64,000 bases of DNA from Acidisphaera sp. L21 (lineage in GTDB: Bacteria; Pseudomonadota; Alphaproteobacteria; Acetobacterales; Acetobacteraceae), in assembly GCF_009765685.1 (NCBI RefSeq), contig NZ_LMUY01000102.1, forward strand, positions 21,405 through 85,404, written 5' to 3'. The position numbers and the translations under genes were made by a program. Below the pieces are notes generated by a model. That model had not been told where the DNA came from. It made no database searches and saw nothing but the letters and a program-made list of their open reading frames with translations. Shown here one piece after another: positions 8,127 to 16,882 of this stretch (position 1 is its first letter; each line of letters starts with the position of its first letter).

Positions 8127-8624
8127 CTAATGCGCGGCCGGCAACGGCATCACCGCGATTCGGATCACGTCGTGCACGCTGCGGCCGCCTTTTTTGTCAC
8201 CGGGCACGACCAGGCGCGGATGGTCCAGTTGCTTGCCGTCCATCCGTTCGGCCACGATAACCTGTTTGCCCTCGAAATCCGGCGACACCTCGCCCAGCGC
8301 CAGCGTCGCGGTGTAGCCGTCCTGGCCGGTGATGCCGACGACATGCCGCACCGGGCCACCTTTCGCGATCGCATGCGCCTGGTCCAGCACGGTCCATAGC
8401 AGGGGGCCCTCGAACACCGCCTGGCGCGGCCCGTGCTCGGTCGCGAAGCCGACGGGCAGTGTGATGGCCGGCAGCTTGGCCAAATCGTCCGTCGTCATCG
8501 TCGCAGTGGTCCCGTCCGGGGTGATGATGGCGATCCCCGGTATATCGGCGGCGAAGCCCCTGCCAGCCGGGGCGATCGTCAGCAGCGCCAAAGCCCCCAC
8601 GGCCAGGCCGAGCTTCGCCCGCAT
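8127..8624 (-). CDS. Periplasmic Moco-domain-like protein lacking cysteine
   Basis: A 165-residue exported protein with a signal peptide cleaved near FAA (residue 25). The mature part resembles a stripped-down oxidoreductase molybdopterin-binding fold (SUOX type), with [17 protein letters not shown] and later [10 protein letters not shown]. There is no cysteine at all, so the Mo-ligating Cys of sulfite-oxidase-type enzymes is absent. It could be a carrier, a chaperone or a non-catalytic relative. It sits directly upstream of the TrmO-like gene and after the molbindin on the same strand, which supports a link to molybdenum. The family assignment is by pattern and moderate in certainty. Confidence 0.6.
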   Translation of the reverse strand: MRAKLGLAVGALALLTIAPAGRGFAADIPGIAIITPDGTTATMTTDDLAKLPAITLPVGFATEHGPRQAVFEGPLLWTVLDQAHAIAKGGPVRHVVGITGQDGYTATLALGEVSPDFEGKQVIVAERMDGKQLDHPRLVVPGDKKGGRSVHDVIRIAVMPLPAAH

Positions 8625-8628
8625 GGCG

Positions 8629-8844
8629 CTAGACCGCGACCATGACGTCGGACGCCTTGATGACGGCCATCGCCGCGTCGCCGACCTTCAACCCCAACTC
8701 GTCGATCGCCTCGTTGGTGATGGAGGAGTGCATGATGATGCCGTTGCCGATGTCGATATGCACATGGCCGGTGGTTTGGCCCTTCACGACGGCGGTGATG
8801 GTGCCTTTGATCTGGTTGCGGGCGCTGAGCTTCATGTCGGGCAT
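8629..8844 (-). CDS. Molbindin (single Mop/TOBE domain)
   Basis: A 71-residue cytoplasmic protein consisting of one Mop domain. It starts KLSARNQIKGTI, contains VHIDIG and SSITNEAIDELGLKVGD and ends with VIKASDVMVAV, the classic molbindin pattern. Such proteins assemble into hexamers that bind molybdate or tungstate and buffer or deliver it. It is the first gene of a three-gene minus-strand run with the Moco-like and TrmO-like genes. It may supply the ligand-binding function missing from the short ModE-like regulator. Confidence 0.92.
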   Translation of the reverse strand: MPDMKLSARNQIKGTITAVVKGQTTGHVHIDIGNGIIMHSSITNEAIDELGLKVGDAAMAVIKASDVMVAV

Positions 8845-9032
8845 CCTGTAGAAGGTGAGCGGCGGAAATATCCCAAATCCGTCTGTCCCGACAGGGCAGC
8901 GCGCCGGGGCGGATCGTTTTTTGGCGGCGCCACGGTCAGCGCGGCGTGCTGATCGAACCTGACATTGCGTGTTCCATCCCGGTCCATTCGAACGCCGATA
9001 TGCTCATCCGAATACGACGAAGTGGCAATGGT

Positions 9033-10010
9033 TCAGCCAAAGGTGAATGTAAACGCCTCGAACCCTGGCTTCGAGACGGCGATGGTCATGATGTGCGTGG
9101 TGTAGTTGGCGCTGTCGTACAGCGTGTAGAGCCGGCTTTCCTGCACCGTTACCGGCGGCTGGGTTTGGCCATCCACCGTCACCGTCAACATGACCGGGGT
9201 TGGGCTGCTGGCGACCATGAAGCACTTGCCGGATTTGAATGCGAGCACGACGCCACCCGTGGCCGATGACAACTGCGCGCTCTGCTCGCTCATGGTCCAT
9301 GTGCCCTGCAGCGCGAACTGATTGATCTGCATGGCCGATGTCGGCACAGTATAGGCGACGTTGCCTTCCTCCGGCTTCTGCGGGCTGGCGAGAAACTCCA
9401 CGCGCTGCAGGCCGAAATACATCTCCGGCGACCCAATGCGGGACAGGTCCACCCCGTTATCCTTCGCGACGGCCGGCCCGGCGGACAGAAGGCCGCGGAT
9501 GGCATTCTCCATCTCGTCATATTTGCCCTCGCCGAAATGCTTCAGCACGATCTCGCCCTGCTGGTTCACCAGGTATTCGGCGGGCCAATATTGGTTGGCG
9601 TAGGCCTGCCAAGTGGACATCGCATTGTCCTGCGGCACCGGATATTTGATCCCGAACCGGCTGATCGCGCGTTGCACGTTCGCGGTCACCTGCTCGAACG
9701 CGAATTCCGGCGTGTGGACGCCGACGATCACGAAACCCTTGTCCTTGTAGGTGTCGTACCAGCGGTTGGTATAGGGCAGGGTGCGCAGGCAGTTGATGCA
9801 GGAATAGGCCCAGAAATCGATCAGAACCACCTTGCCGCGCAGCCCATCCATCGTGAGCGGCGCAGAGTTGAGCCAGTTGGCGATGCCGGCGAATTCCGGC
9901 GCCTGGCCGAAATGGCCCATCCCTTCCTCGGCCGCGCGGGCCAGGCCGGGGCGCACCAGCGCGGCGGCGGCGGCGGCGGACAAGGCGGTCCGGCGAGACA
10001 TGGCGCGCAT
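9033..10010 (-). CDS. Exported thioredoxin-fold protein, DipZ C-terminal type
   Basis: A 325-residue protein with an N-terminal SRRTALSAAAAAALV signal that looks Tat- or Sec-like. It has a thioredoxin/redoxin domain with the CXXC motif CINC (Cys71, Cys74) in WAYSCINCLRTLPY, and a C-terminal beta-rich domain of about 120 residues. This matches the periplasmic part of DipZ-type proteins, which receive electrons from a CcdA-like membrane protein. The start chosen (10010) follows the stop of the ccdA-like remnant by two bases, the spacing expected of a coupled gene pair. The longer ORF start at 10055 would run into that remnant. Without an intact membrane partner next to it, the electron source is unclear. 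Confidence 0.82.
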   Translation of the reverse strand: MRAMSRRTALSAAAAAALVRPGLARAAEEGMGHFGQAPEFAGIANWLNSAPLTMDGLRGKVVLIDFWAYSCINCLRTLPYTNRWYDTYKDKGFVIVGVHTPEFAFEQVTANVQRAISRFGIKYPVPQDNAMSTWQAYANQYWPAEYLVNQQGEIVLKHFGEGKYDEMENAIRGLLSAGPAVAKDNGVDLSRIGSPEMYFGLQRVEFLASPQKPEEGNVAYTVPTSAMQINQFALQGTWTMSEQSAQLSSATGGVVLAFKSGKCFMVASSPTPVMLTVTVDGQTQPPVTVQESRLYTLYDSANYTTHIMTIAVSKPGFEAFTFTFG

Positions 10011-10012
10011 GA

Positions 10013-10177
10013 TCAAAGTCCCATGGTTGCGTTGGGGTAGAAGTCCGACAGCCATACCGTGACCACCGTGTCGTATTGGTAGTACACCGCGACGGCCGTG
10101 GCGATAACGAACAGGCCGAGCACCTGTTGCAGCCGATGCGCATGCCGGCTGAGGCTGCGCACATGCCCAGCACCAGC
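10013..10177 (-). pseudogene. 3' remnant of a CcdA/DipZ-like membrane protein gene
   Basis: About 54 codons without an ATG start, ending in TGA at 10013-10015. The translation has a basic lead (RSLSRHAHRLQQ), one hydrophobic helix (VLGLFVIATAVAVYY) and the ending VWLSDFYPNATMGL. This resembles the last TM helix and tail of CcdA/DipZ-type thiol-disulfide transporters, and it is followed immediately by their usual partner, the thioredoxin-like gene. The rest of the gene is missing. The sequence upstream in the same frame is the DUF2325 gene, separated only by its TAG. A very short GTG-started ORF is the alternative reading. Confidence 0.6.
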
Positions 10178-11473
10178 CTAGGACGCGCCGCTACCGAGCG
10201 CAGCGACGAACGATGCGAGCCCGGAGGATCGCAGCGGCATCCACGGCCGGCCCAACTGGCGGCACAGCCGTTTCACGGTGAGCGCGGCGTCGTGGCTGAC
10301 GCAGTCCACTGGGAACACCACCCGCTGCGCCTGGCTGATCAGCCCGGCGAGCAGCGAGGGATGGTCGTGTTGCCCGCCATCATGCGCCAGCAACTCGCCC
10401 CCGGCAGCTTCCAATGCCTGGCGCATCTGCTCGACACTACCGGGCCGGCCGCCGACGTACAACACACGCTCCGCCGGCAGGTGCGCGGCGGGCGCCGCAA
10501 TTGCTTGGCACGCCTCCATCGCCCGCAATTCGCCGCTCAATTGGTCGCGCTCCGCCTCTGCCTGGATTGCCCGGCGTTCGTGGCGCTGGCATGCCTCCGT
10601 CGCATCGGCCACCCGCGTCTCCAGCCTTTCCCGCCGCCCGATCTCGGCCGCCAGTCGTGCCTCCAGATCGGCGACCAGGTGGCGGAACCCGGCCAGTGCG
10701 TCCTCCGCCTCCGCCTCGGTCGGCGCGCGTGATTGGGCGGCTGCGGCCAGCGTGCCGAGTTGCCGGATGGTGGCGTCGCGGGTGGTGATGGCGTCATGCA
10801 GGCAGCATTGCTGGCGCTCCACCTTGGCCAGCAGCGCATCCTTCTCCGCCTCCAGCACGGCCAGGCGCTTCACATCCGCCCGGTTGGCCGAGCCGATCAG
10901 GTGGGACAGCATGTGCACGTCGCCGAAGGCCTGGCGGATGCCGGTGGGGTGGATGTCCGGATGGGTCAACACGGCCCAGTAGGCGCCGGGGATGTCGCCC
11001 GCCTGGCGCGCGGTGCGCCACGCGTCCAACACCGCCGTTTCACCCTGCAGCCGGCTGAACTGCCTCACCACCCCGTCGTGCCGCTGGTCCAGCGTCTTGT
11101 GCAGCAGCTTGGCGCACGCATTGTGATGACTACACAGGCCCACGGCTTCCGAATGCAAATCGTGGTCGTTCAGGTGGGAGATATCGGCCTTCGCGAACTT
11201 GCCCATCGCCCGACGCAATTCCCCGGTCGTGAGGCAGGTGCCGATGATCGAACAATGCAGCGAGGGGCTCAGCTCCCACAGCCGGGTGCGCTGCCGCCCA
11301 GGCATCGGCGCCGGCTGCGTAGGCCCCGCTGGCATCGGCAGGGCGAATTTCGCCACGGTGGCAGCGGTAATCCCGTGCATGCCGGCCCGGAGAGTCGACG
11401 CAGGCTGGTAGGCCAATCGGGTCATGACAGGGCCGGGGCGGAGATCGTCATAGCGCGCCTTCGCTGTATTCAT
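10178..11473 (-). CDS. DUF2325 domain protein with coiled coil
   Basis: About 431 residues from the Met chosen here (MNTAKARYDD). A start at 11425 is equally possible and the longest ORF begins at 11614. An N-terminal globular region with several Cys/His residues (CSIIGTCLTTGELRR, LCSHHNACAK) is followed by a long charged helical region, probably coiled coil. The C-terminal DUF2325 domain runs from ERVLYVGGRPGSVEQMR through DHPSLLAGL to FPVDCVSHDAAL. DUF2325 proteins have no established biochemical role. The Cys/His-rich head hints at a metal or cluster site. The gene abuts the ccdA-like remnant, suggesting a deletion or insertion joined them. Confidence 0.8.
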   Translation of the reverse strand: MNTAKARYDDLRPGPVMTRLAYQPASTLRAGMHGITAATVAKFALPMPAGPTQPAPMPGRQRTRLWELSPSLHCSIIGTCLTTGELRRAMGKFAKADISHLNDHDLHSEAVGLCSHHNACAKLLHKTLDQRHDGVVRQFSRLQGETAVLDAWRTARQAGDIPGAYWAVLTHPDIHPTGIRQAFGDVHMLSHLIGSANRADVKRLAVLEAEKDALLAKVERQQCCLHDAITTRDATIRQLGTLAAAAQSRAPTEAEAEDALAGFRHLVADLEARLAAEIGRRERLETRVADATEACQRHERRAIQAEAERDQLSGELRAMEACQAIAAPAAHLPAERVLYVGGRPGSVEQMRQALEAAGGELLAHDGGQHDHPSLLAGLISQAQRVVFPVDCVSHDAALTVKRLCRQLGRPWMPLRSSGLASFVAALGSGAS

Positions 11474-11643
11474 TGGGATATAACGACGAGGTCGCCTCGA
11501 TGTCCACCCCGGCCGCCGGCTTGGCCCAGGGTTGCGGCGACGGCTGTCCTCTGGCAGCGTTCGTTCGGCACGGCTGAATACAGCGCGTGATTGCCGCGCT
11601 ATGCCGAATGCCAACGATCGAACAACAACAAAGGCCGGTGGTC

Positions 11644-13074
11644 ATGGAAAACGCACGTAAATTCTACATCGACGGCGCCTGGGTCGACCCGATCAAGCCC
11701 GCCTTCCTGGACGTGATCAACCCGTCGAACGAGGAGGTGGTCGAGCAGATCGCCGTCGGGTCCGCGGCCGACGTGGATCGCGCCGTCGCCGCCGCGAAGG
11801 CCGCATTCCCCGCCTTCTCGCAAACCACGCGGGAGCAGCGTCTGGCGCTGCTGGAACGGCTGCTGGAAGCATACAAGGCTCGACTGGAAGACACCGCAAC
11901 GGCCCTGTCCCGCGAAATGGGCGCCCCCATCACCCTGGCGCGCAACGCCCAGGCGGCCGTCGGCGTGCGCCACCTCGTGCAGATGATCAAGTCGCTGCGG
12001 GAATACAAATTCGAGGACGTGCGCGGCGCCACCCTTATCAGCAAGGAACCGATCGGCGTCTGCGGGCTGATCACGCCGTGGAACTGGCCGATCAACCAGA
12101 TCATGTGCAAGGTCGCCCCGGCGCTGGCCGCAGGCTGCACCATGGTGCTGAAGCCGAGTGAGATCGCGCCGCTGAACGCCATCATCTTCGCCGAGGCGAT
12201 GCATGCGGCCGGCGTGCCGAAGGGCGTGTTCAACCTGGTGAACGGCGACGGCCCGACGGTTGGTGCGGCAATGTCGGCGCATCCGGATATCGACATGATG
12301 TCCTTCACCGGGTCGACCCGCGCCGGCATTCTGGTCGCCAAGGCGGCTGCCGATACGGTCAAGCGCGTGTCGCAGGAACTGGGCGGCAAATCCGCCAACA
12401 TCCTGCTGCCGGACGTCGATTTCGAGCGCGCGGTCACCAAAGGCGTGGCCGGCGTGTTCCTGAACAGCGGCCAGTCCTGCAACGCGCCGACCCGCATGTT
12501 CGTGCCCGCCGACAGGAAGGCGCAGGTGGACGCGTACGCGAAGGCCGCCGCCACCACCTACGCCGTTGGCGACCCCAGCCTGGATGCGACGCAGCTTGGC
12601 CCCGTGGTCAGCCGCGTGCAATTCGACAAGATCCAGGCCCTGATCCAGTCCGGCGTGGACGAGGGCGCGGAAGTGCTGATCGGCGGCCCCGGCCTGCCGG
12701 AAAGCATGAACCGCGGCTACTACATCCGCCCCACCGTCTTCACCGGCGTCACGCAAGACATGCGGATCGCGAAGGAGGAGATCTTTGGCCCAGTCCTCTC
12801 GATCCTGACCTACAAGGATGAAGAAGACGCCATCCGCATGGCCAATGACACGGTCTACGGGCTTGCCGCCTACGTGCAGTCAGGCGACCTGAACCACGCC
12901 CGCCAGGTCGCGTCCCGCATGCGCGCGGGCAACGTCCACATCAACTACCCGGCCGGTGATTCCGCGGCCCCGTTCGGCGGCTACAAGCAATCCGGCAACG
13001 GCCGCGAATACGCCGATTGGGGCATGGACGAGTTCCTGGAGACGAAAGCCACGCTCGGATACGCCGCCGCTTAG
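11644..13074 (+). CDS. NAD(P)-dependent aldehyde dehydrogenase
   Basis: A 476-residue member of the aldehyde dehydrogenase superfamily. Visible motifs are PWNWP, the nucleotide-site FTGSTRAG, the general base in QELGGKSAN, the catalytic cysteine in NSGQSCNAPTR, and the late EEIFGPVLS and PFGGYKQSGNGRE. It oxidises an aldehyde to the acid; the substrate cannot be read off. The start at MENARKF fits the family length and has GGCCGG upstream; the longer ORF adds 19 residues with no similarity. It leads a run of oxidative and hydrolytic genes (cyclase, flavin monooxygenase, aminopeptidase-like), probably a degradative set. Confidence 0.92.
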   Translation: MENARKFYIDGAWVDPIKPAFLDVINPSNEEVVEQIAVGSAADVDRAVAAAKAAFPAFSQTTREQRLALLERLLEAYKARLEDTATALSREMGAPITLARNAQAAVGVRHLVQMIKSLREYKFEDVRGATLISKEPIGVCGLITPWNWPINQIMCKVAPALAAGCTMVLKPSEIAPLNAIIFAEAMHAAGVPKGVFNLVNGDGPTVGAAMSAHPDIDMMSFTGSTRAGILVAKAAADTVKRVSQELGGKSANILLPDVDFERAVTKGVAGVFLNSGQSCNAPTRMFVPADRKAQVDAYAKAAATTYAVGDPSLDATQLGPVVSRVQFDKIQALIQSGVDEGAEVLIGGPGLPESMNRGYYIRPTVFTGVTQDMRIAKEEIFGPVLSILTYKDEEDAIRMANDTVYGLAAYVQSGDLNHARQVASRMRAGNVHINYPAGDSAAPFGGYKQSGNGREYADWGMDEFLETKATLGYAAA

Positions 13075-13098
13075 GCGTACCCGAACTCGCCCGCGGAG

Positions 13099-13150
13099 CT
13101 TGGGCAGGGTTGGACAGCGCCGCCCCGAGGCGCTACCGACTCTGCCCAAG
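13099..13150. repeat. Two-tier hairpin between aldehyde dehydrogenase and cyclase genes
   Basis: An outer perfect 9-bp stem CTTGGGCAG (13099-13107) / CTGCCCAAG (13142-13150) encloses an inner perfect 6-bp stem AGCGCC (13116-13121) / GGCGCT (13129-13134). No T-run follows, so it is not a classical terminator. It lies 20 bases before the cyclase start and could act as an mRNA processing, stability or attenuation element. Confidence 0.55.
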
Positions 13151-13170
13151 ATCAATCGGGGAGACACGAG

Positions 13171-14223
13171 ATGACCGAAGCCAACAGCCGCTGGACCCGC
13201 CGGCCGCCGGGCTCGACCTGGGGCGACTGGGGCCCGGATGACGAACTGGGCCGGCTGAACCTGCTGACCAAGGAAAAAGTCCTGCAAGGCGTCGCCGAGG
13301 TGAAGGAGGGTCGCACCTTCTGCCTGTCCCTGCCGCTGGACTACCCGGGTGGCGCCATCCTCAGCCCCCGCCGCTTCCCGCCAGAACTCATGCCCACAGT
13401 CCGCGAGGGCCGCGCCAACATGGCCCTGCCGCTACGCTGCTACGACCCGACCGCGTTGGACGTGGTGTGCGACGACCGCGTGTTGCTGACGCTGCAATAC
13501 TCCACCCAATGGGACACGCTGGCCCATGTCGGCCAGATGTTCGACGTCGATGGCGACGGCAAGGCGGAGGACGTGTTCTACAACGGTTTCCGCGCCGGCA
13601 GCGACGTCGCCGGGCCAGTGATCTACCGCGACGGCAAGGAAATCCCATATAACGGCCCGCAAGGCGCGCAACGCCTTGGCGTGGAGAACATGGCCGAGAC
13701 CTGCATCCAGGGCCGCGGCGTCATGATCGACCTCGATGCGCATTATGGCCGCTCCGGCGAAGTCGTGGGCTACGACTCGCTGATGCGCGTGCTGGAGAAG
13801 GACAAGGTCGTCGTCGAACCCGGTGACCTCGTCTGCATCCGCACCGGCTTTGCCCAGATGCTGCTGGACATGAACAAGCAGCCGGATGCGACCAAGCTGC
13901 ACAGCACCAACTGCGCATTGGATGGCCGCGACGCCAAGTTGCAGCAATGGGTGACCGACACCGGGCTGGTCGCGCTGATCGCCGACAATTACGGCGTCGA
14001 AGCCGTGCCCGCCAAACCGTGCATGGACGATTTCTGCGCGACGCTCCCATTGCACGCGCATTGCCTTTTCCGGCTCGGCGTCTACCTCGGCGAGATGTGG
14101 CAGTTGGGCGAGTTGGCCGACTGGCTGCGCGCCAACGGCCGCAACCGCTTCCTGCTCACCGCACCGCCGCTACGCCTGCCTGGCGCCGTCGGCTCCCCGG
14201 CCACGCCGGTCGCGACCGTGTAG
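13171..14223 (+). CDS. Cyclase-family (PF04199) metal-dependent hydrolase
   Basis: A 350-residue protein of the cyclase/kynurenine-formamidase-like superfamily. The metal-site region reads QYSTQWDTLAHVG, the form HVG takes in the large-cyclase subgroup, and later phrases such as VEPGDLVCIRTGF and LIADNYGVEAVP are typical. Members hydrolyse amide, lactone or cyclic substrates using a divalent metal. A GGGGAGA ribosome site stands 6 bases before the ATG. Its place between an aldehyde dehydrogenase and a flavin monooxygenase suggests an aromatic or heterocycle breakdown pathway; the substrate is unknown. Confidence 0.85.
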   Translation: MTEANSRWTRRPPGSTWGDWGPDDELGRLNLLTKEKVLQGVAEVKEGRTFCLSLPLDYPGGAILSPRRFPPELMPTVREGRANMALPLRCYDPTALDVVCDDRVLLTLQYSTQWDTLAHVGQMFDVDGDGKAEDVFYNGFRAGSDVAGPVIYRDGKEIPYNGPQGAQRLGVENMAETCIQGRGVMIDLDAHYGRSGEVVGYDSLMRVLEKDKVVVEPGDLVCIRTGFAQMLLDMNKQPDATKLHSTNCALDGRDAKLQQWVTDTGLVALIADNYGVEAVPAKPCMDDFCATLPLHAHCLFRLGVYLGEMWQLGELADWLRANGRNRFLLTAPPLRLPGAVGSPATPVATV

Positions 14224-14276
14224 CGCGCAGCCGGCGCGCAGGGCTAGGTTGGGCGCCGAAGCTCCGGAGCCCGACC

Positions 14277-15584
14277 ATGCCGACGCGCCAGATGCACCTC
14301 GTCGCCTATCTGAAGACCGGGCCGACCGCGCAGCATGTCGGCGGCTGGCGCCATCCGGAGGCGACGCTGGACGACATCCTCGACCCCAGCCGATACCAGC
14401 ACATCGCCCGATTGCTGGAGGCCGCCAAGTTCGACGCGTGTTTCTTCGCCGACCTGTTCGGGCTGTACGACCTGCACCAGGGCAGCTACGACGCCTATGT
14501 CCGCCGCGGCGGCCAGATCAGCTACCTGGATCCAACGGTGGTGCTGCCCGTCATGGCCGCCGTCACCAGCCATCTCGGCCTCGGCGCCACGCTGTCCACC
14601 AGCTTTCACACCGCCTATCACCTGGCCCGCTGGCTCGGCTCGCTGGACGCGATGAGTAAGGGTCGCGTGGCCTGGAACGTGGTGACCTCCGCCACCGATC
14701 TGGAGGCGCGCAACGCCGGGCTGGACAACCTGCCGCCCCGCGACCTCCGCTACGACCGCGCCGACGAGGTGCTGGAGGCGTGCTTCGCCCTGTGGAATAG
14801 CTGGGATGAAGATGCGCTGGTGCGGGACAAGCAGGCCGGCATCATGTCGGACCCCAGCAAGGTGCATTATGCCAATTACGAGGGACGCTGGATCAAGACC
14901 CGCGGCCCGCTGTCGATCCCGCGCAGCCCGCAGGGCCGCCCGGTCATCATGCAGGCTGGCAGCTCCGATCGCGGGCGCCAGTTCGCGGCACGGTGGGCGG
15001 AGGTGATCTTCACCACCCAGCGCGGCCAGGCCGAGATGGCGGAGTTCTACACCGACATCAAAACCCGCATGCAGGCCGCCGGCCGCGACCCGGCGAGTTG
15101 CGCGATCCTGCCCGGCATCTCTGTCGTGCTGGGCGAAACCCGCTCCATCGCGCGCGAACGGGCGGATTACCTCAGCAGCCTCATCGACCCGGAATTGGTG
15201 ATGGCGTCGTCCTCCAGCGGGCTAGGCGCCGATCTATCCAAGATCGGCGCCGGCAAGACGCTGGCGGAATTGCAGGGCAACCAGGGCATCCAAGGCACGC
15301 AAGACCTGTTGGAGCAGCGCATGAAAGCGGAGGGCATCACCCTGCAGCAAGCCGCCGCCAAGCGTGGCTTGGACCGCGAAATCGTCGGCACCGCGGCCGA
15401 CGTGGCCGACCAGATGGGCGCTATGTTCGCCGCCGGGGCGTGCGACGGCTTCGTCATCTCCCCCACCCATTTCCCCGGCATGTTCGAGGGATTCTGTCGC
15501 AGCGTGGTGCCGGAATTGCAGCGCCGCAGCCTGTTCCGCACCGACTACACGGGGCGTACCCTGCGGGAGAACCTGGCCGGCTAG
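14277..15584 (+). CDS. NtaA/SnaA/DszA-family FMN-dependent monooxygenase
   Basis: A 435-residue luciferase-like flavin monooxygenase of the NtaA/DszA group. Markers are HVGGWRHPEA near residue 20, FDACFFADLFG, the long RVAWNVVTSATDLEARN motif, and RPVIMQAGSSDRGRQFAARWAEVIF. These enzymes use FMNH2 from a separate reductase to oxygenate amines, sulfones or similar groups; no reductase gene is adjacent. The start at 14277 begins with MPTRQMHLVAYLKTG, the family start. A longer frame opening at 13947 overlaps the cyclase gene and is not used. Confidence 0.92.
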   Translation: MPTRQMHLVAYLKTGPTAQHVGGWRHPEATLDDILDPSRYQHIARLLEAAKFDACFFADLFGLYDLHQGSYDAYVRRGGQISYLDPTVVLPVMAAVTSHLGLGATLSTSFHTAYHLARWLGSLDAMSKGRVAWNVVTSATDLEARNAGLDNLPPRDLRYDRADEVLEACFALWNSWDEDALVRDKQAGIMSDPSKVHYANYEGRWIKTRGPLSIPRSPQGRPVIMQAGSSDRGRQFAARWAEVIFTTQRGQAEMAEFYTDIKTRMQAAGRDPASCAILPGISVVLGETRSIARERADYLSSLIDPELVMASSSSGLGADLSKIGAGKTLAELQGNQGIQGTQDLLEQRMKAEGITLQQAAAKRGLDREIVGTAADVADQMGAMFAAGACDGFVISPTHFPGMFEGFCRSVVPELQRRSLFRTDYTGRTLRENLAG

Positions 15585-15634
15585 GCTTGATGGCACGGCG
15601 GGATGGGCTAGCCTGCGGCCCACAGAACCATTGA

Positions 15635-16882
15635 ATGGATGCCATGCCCTCTCCCATGACGCATGAAGCCCGCTTGGACCTGCTGGGCCAGGTCGCGGTC
15701 AATGTCGGCCTCGGCCTGCGACCTGGCCAGGAACTGGTGCTGACGGCCCCGCTGGACGCCGTGCCCCTGGTTCGCCGCATCACCGAACACGCCTACAAAG
15801 CCGGCGCAAGCCTGGTGACGACCTTGCTATCCGACGACCAGGCCGCACTCGCCCGCTACCAGCATGCCCCGACCGAGGCGTTCGACTACGCCCCCGCCTG
15901 GCTGTTCAAGGGCATGGCCGAGGCCTATAGCGGCGGCGCAGCTCGGCTGGCGATCGGCGGCGATAACCCGGCGCTGCTGGCCGACCAGGACCCGGACAAG
16001 GTCTCCCGCGCCAACCGCGCCCGATCTGTCGCCTATCGCCCGGCGCTGGAACTGATCACCAATTTCGACATCAACTGGAGCATCGTCTCCTACGCGACCC
16101 CCGCCTGGGCCGCGCTGATGTTCCCGGACCTGTCCGCAGAGGCCGCGGTCGCGAAACTGTGGGACGCGATCTTCGCCGCCTCCCGCATCGACCGTGACGA
16201 CCCGGTGGCTGCCTGGGCCGAGCACAATGCCGCCCTGCACGCCCGCACCACGCACCTAAACGCCAAGCGCTACGACGCGCTGCACTTCACCGGACCGGGC
16301 ACCGATCTCCGGGTCGGGCTCTCCGAGGGGCACCTTTGGCTTGGCGGGGCGGAGCGGGCGAAGAACGGCATCGTCTGCAACCCGAACATCCCCAGCGAGG
16401 AAGTCTTCACCACGCCGCACTTGGCCCATGTGGACGGATTGGTGCGCAGCACGAAGCCGCTTTCCTACGGCGGCACGCTCATCCAAGACATCGCCGTCCG
16501 TTTCCAGGACGGCCGCATCGTGGATGCCACCGCCAGCGCCGGGCAATCGGTCTTGCATAAGGTGCTGGACACCGATGACGGCGCGCGGCGCTTGGGGGAG
16601 GTAGCGCTGGTGCCCAATTCCTCGCCGATCTCCGCCAGCGGGCTGCTGTTCTACAACACCCTGTACGACGAGAACGCGGCCAGCCACATCGCCATCGGCC
16701 AGGCCTACCGCACCTGCCTGGAGGGCGGCACCACTGCCAGCGACGAAGAACTGGCCCGGCGCGGCGCCAACACCAGCCTGATTCATATCGACTGGATGAT
16801 CGGGTCCGGCCAGGTGGATGTGGACGGCGTGCGCACCGATGGCTCTCGCGAGCCGGTGATGCGCGCCGGGGAGTGGGTCTAG
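15635..16882 (+). CDS. M29-family aminopeptidase
   Basis: A 415-residue protein of the M29 (AmpS/PepS) aminopeptidase family. Expected metal-ligand regions are present: NPNIPSEEVFTTP, RRLGEVALV, DENAASHIAIGQAY and SLIHIDWMIGSGQVDVDG near the end. M29 enzymes use two metal ions to remove N-terminal residues and often have broad specificity; some relatives act as other hydrolases. The N-terminus has alternative Met codons at residues 4 and 8. It closes the apparent catabolic run starting at the aldehyde dehydrogenase, and its end overlaps the oppositely oriented EAL gene by four bases. Confidence 0.9.
   Translation: MDAMPSPMTHEARLDLLGQVAVNVGLGLRPGQELVLTAPLDAVPLVRRITEHAYKAGASLVTTLLSDDQAALARYQHAPTEAFDYAPAWLFKGMAEAYSGGAARLAIGGDNPALLADQDPDKVSRANRARSVAYRPALELITNFDINWSIVSYATPAWAALMFPDLSAEAAVAKLWDAIFAASRIDRDDPVAAWAEHNAALHARTTHLNAKRYDALHFTGPGTDLRVGLSEGHLWLGGAERAKNGIVCNPNIPSEEVFTTPHLAHVDGLVRSTKPLSYGGTLIQDIAVRFQDGRIVDATASAGQSVLHKVLDTDDGARRLGEVALVPNSSPISASGLLFYNTLYDENAASHIAIGQAYRTCLEGGTTASDEELARRGANTSLIHIDWMIGSGQVDVDGVRTDGSREPVMRAGEWV

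Noticed and set aside
8881..8900. CTGTC-CC-GACAG dyad upstream of the molbindin gene as a ModE-type site
   Set aside because: Only five-base arms; too weak to separate from chance, and unlike the 4360-4400 palindrome.
12880..13287. Minus-strand ORF across the aldehyde dehydrogenase/cyclase junction
   Set aside because: Shadow of two well-supported genes and of the intergenic hairpin.
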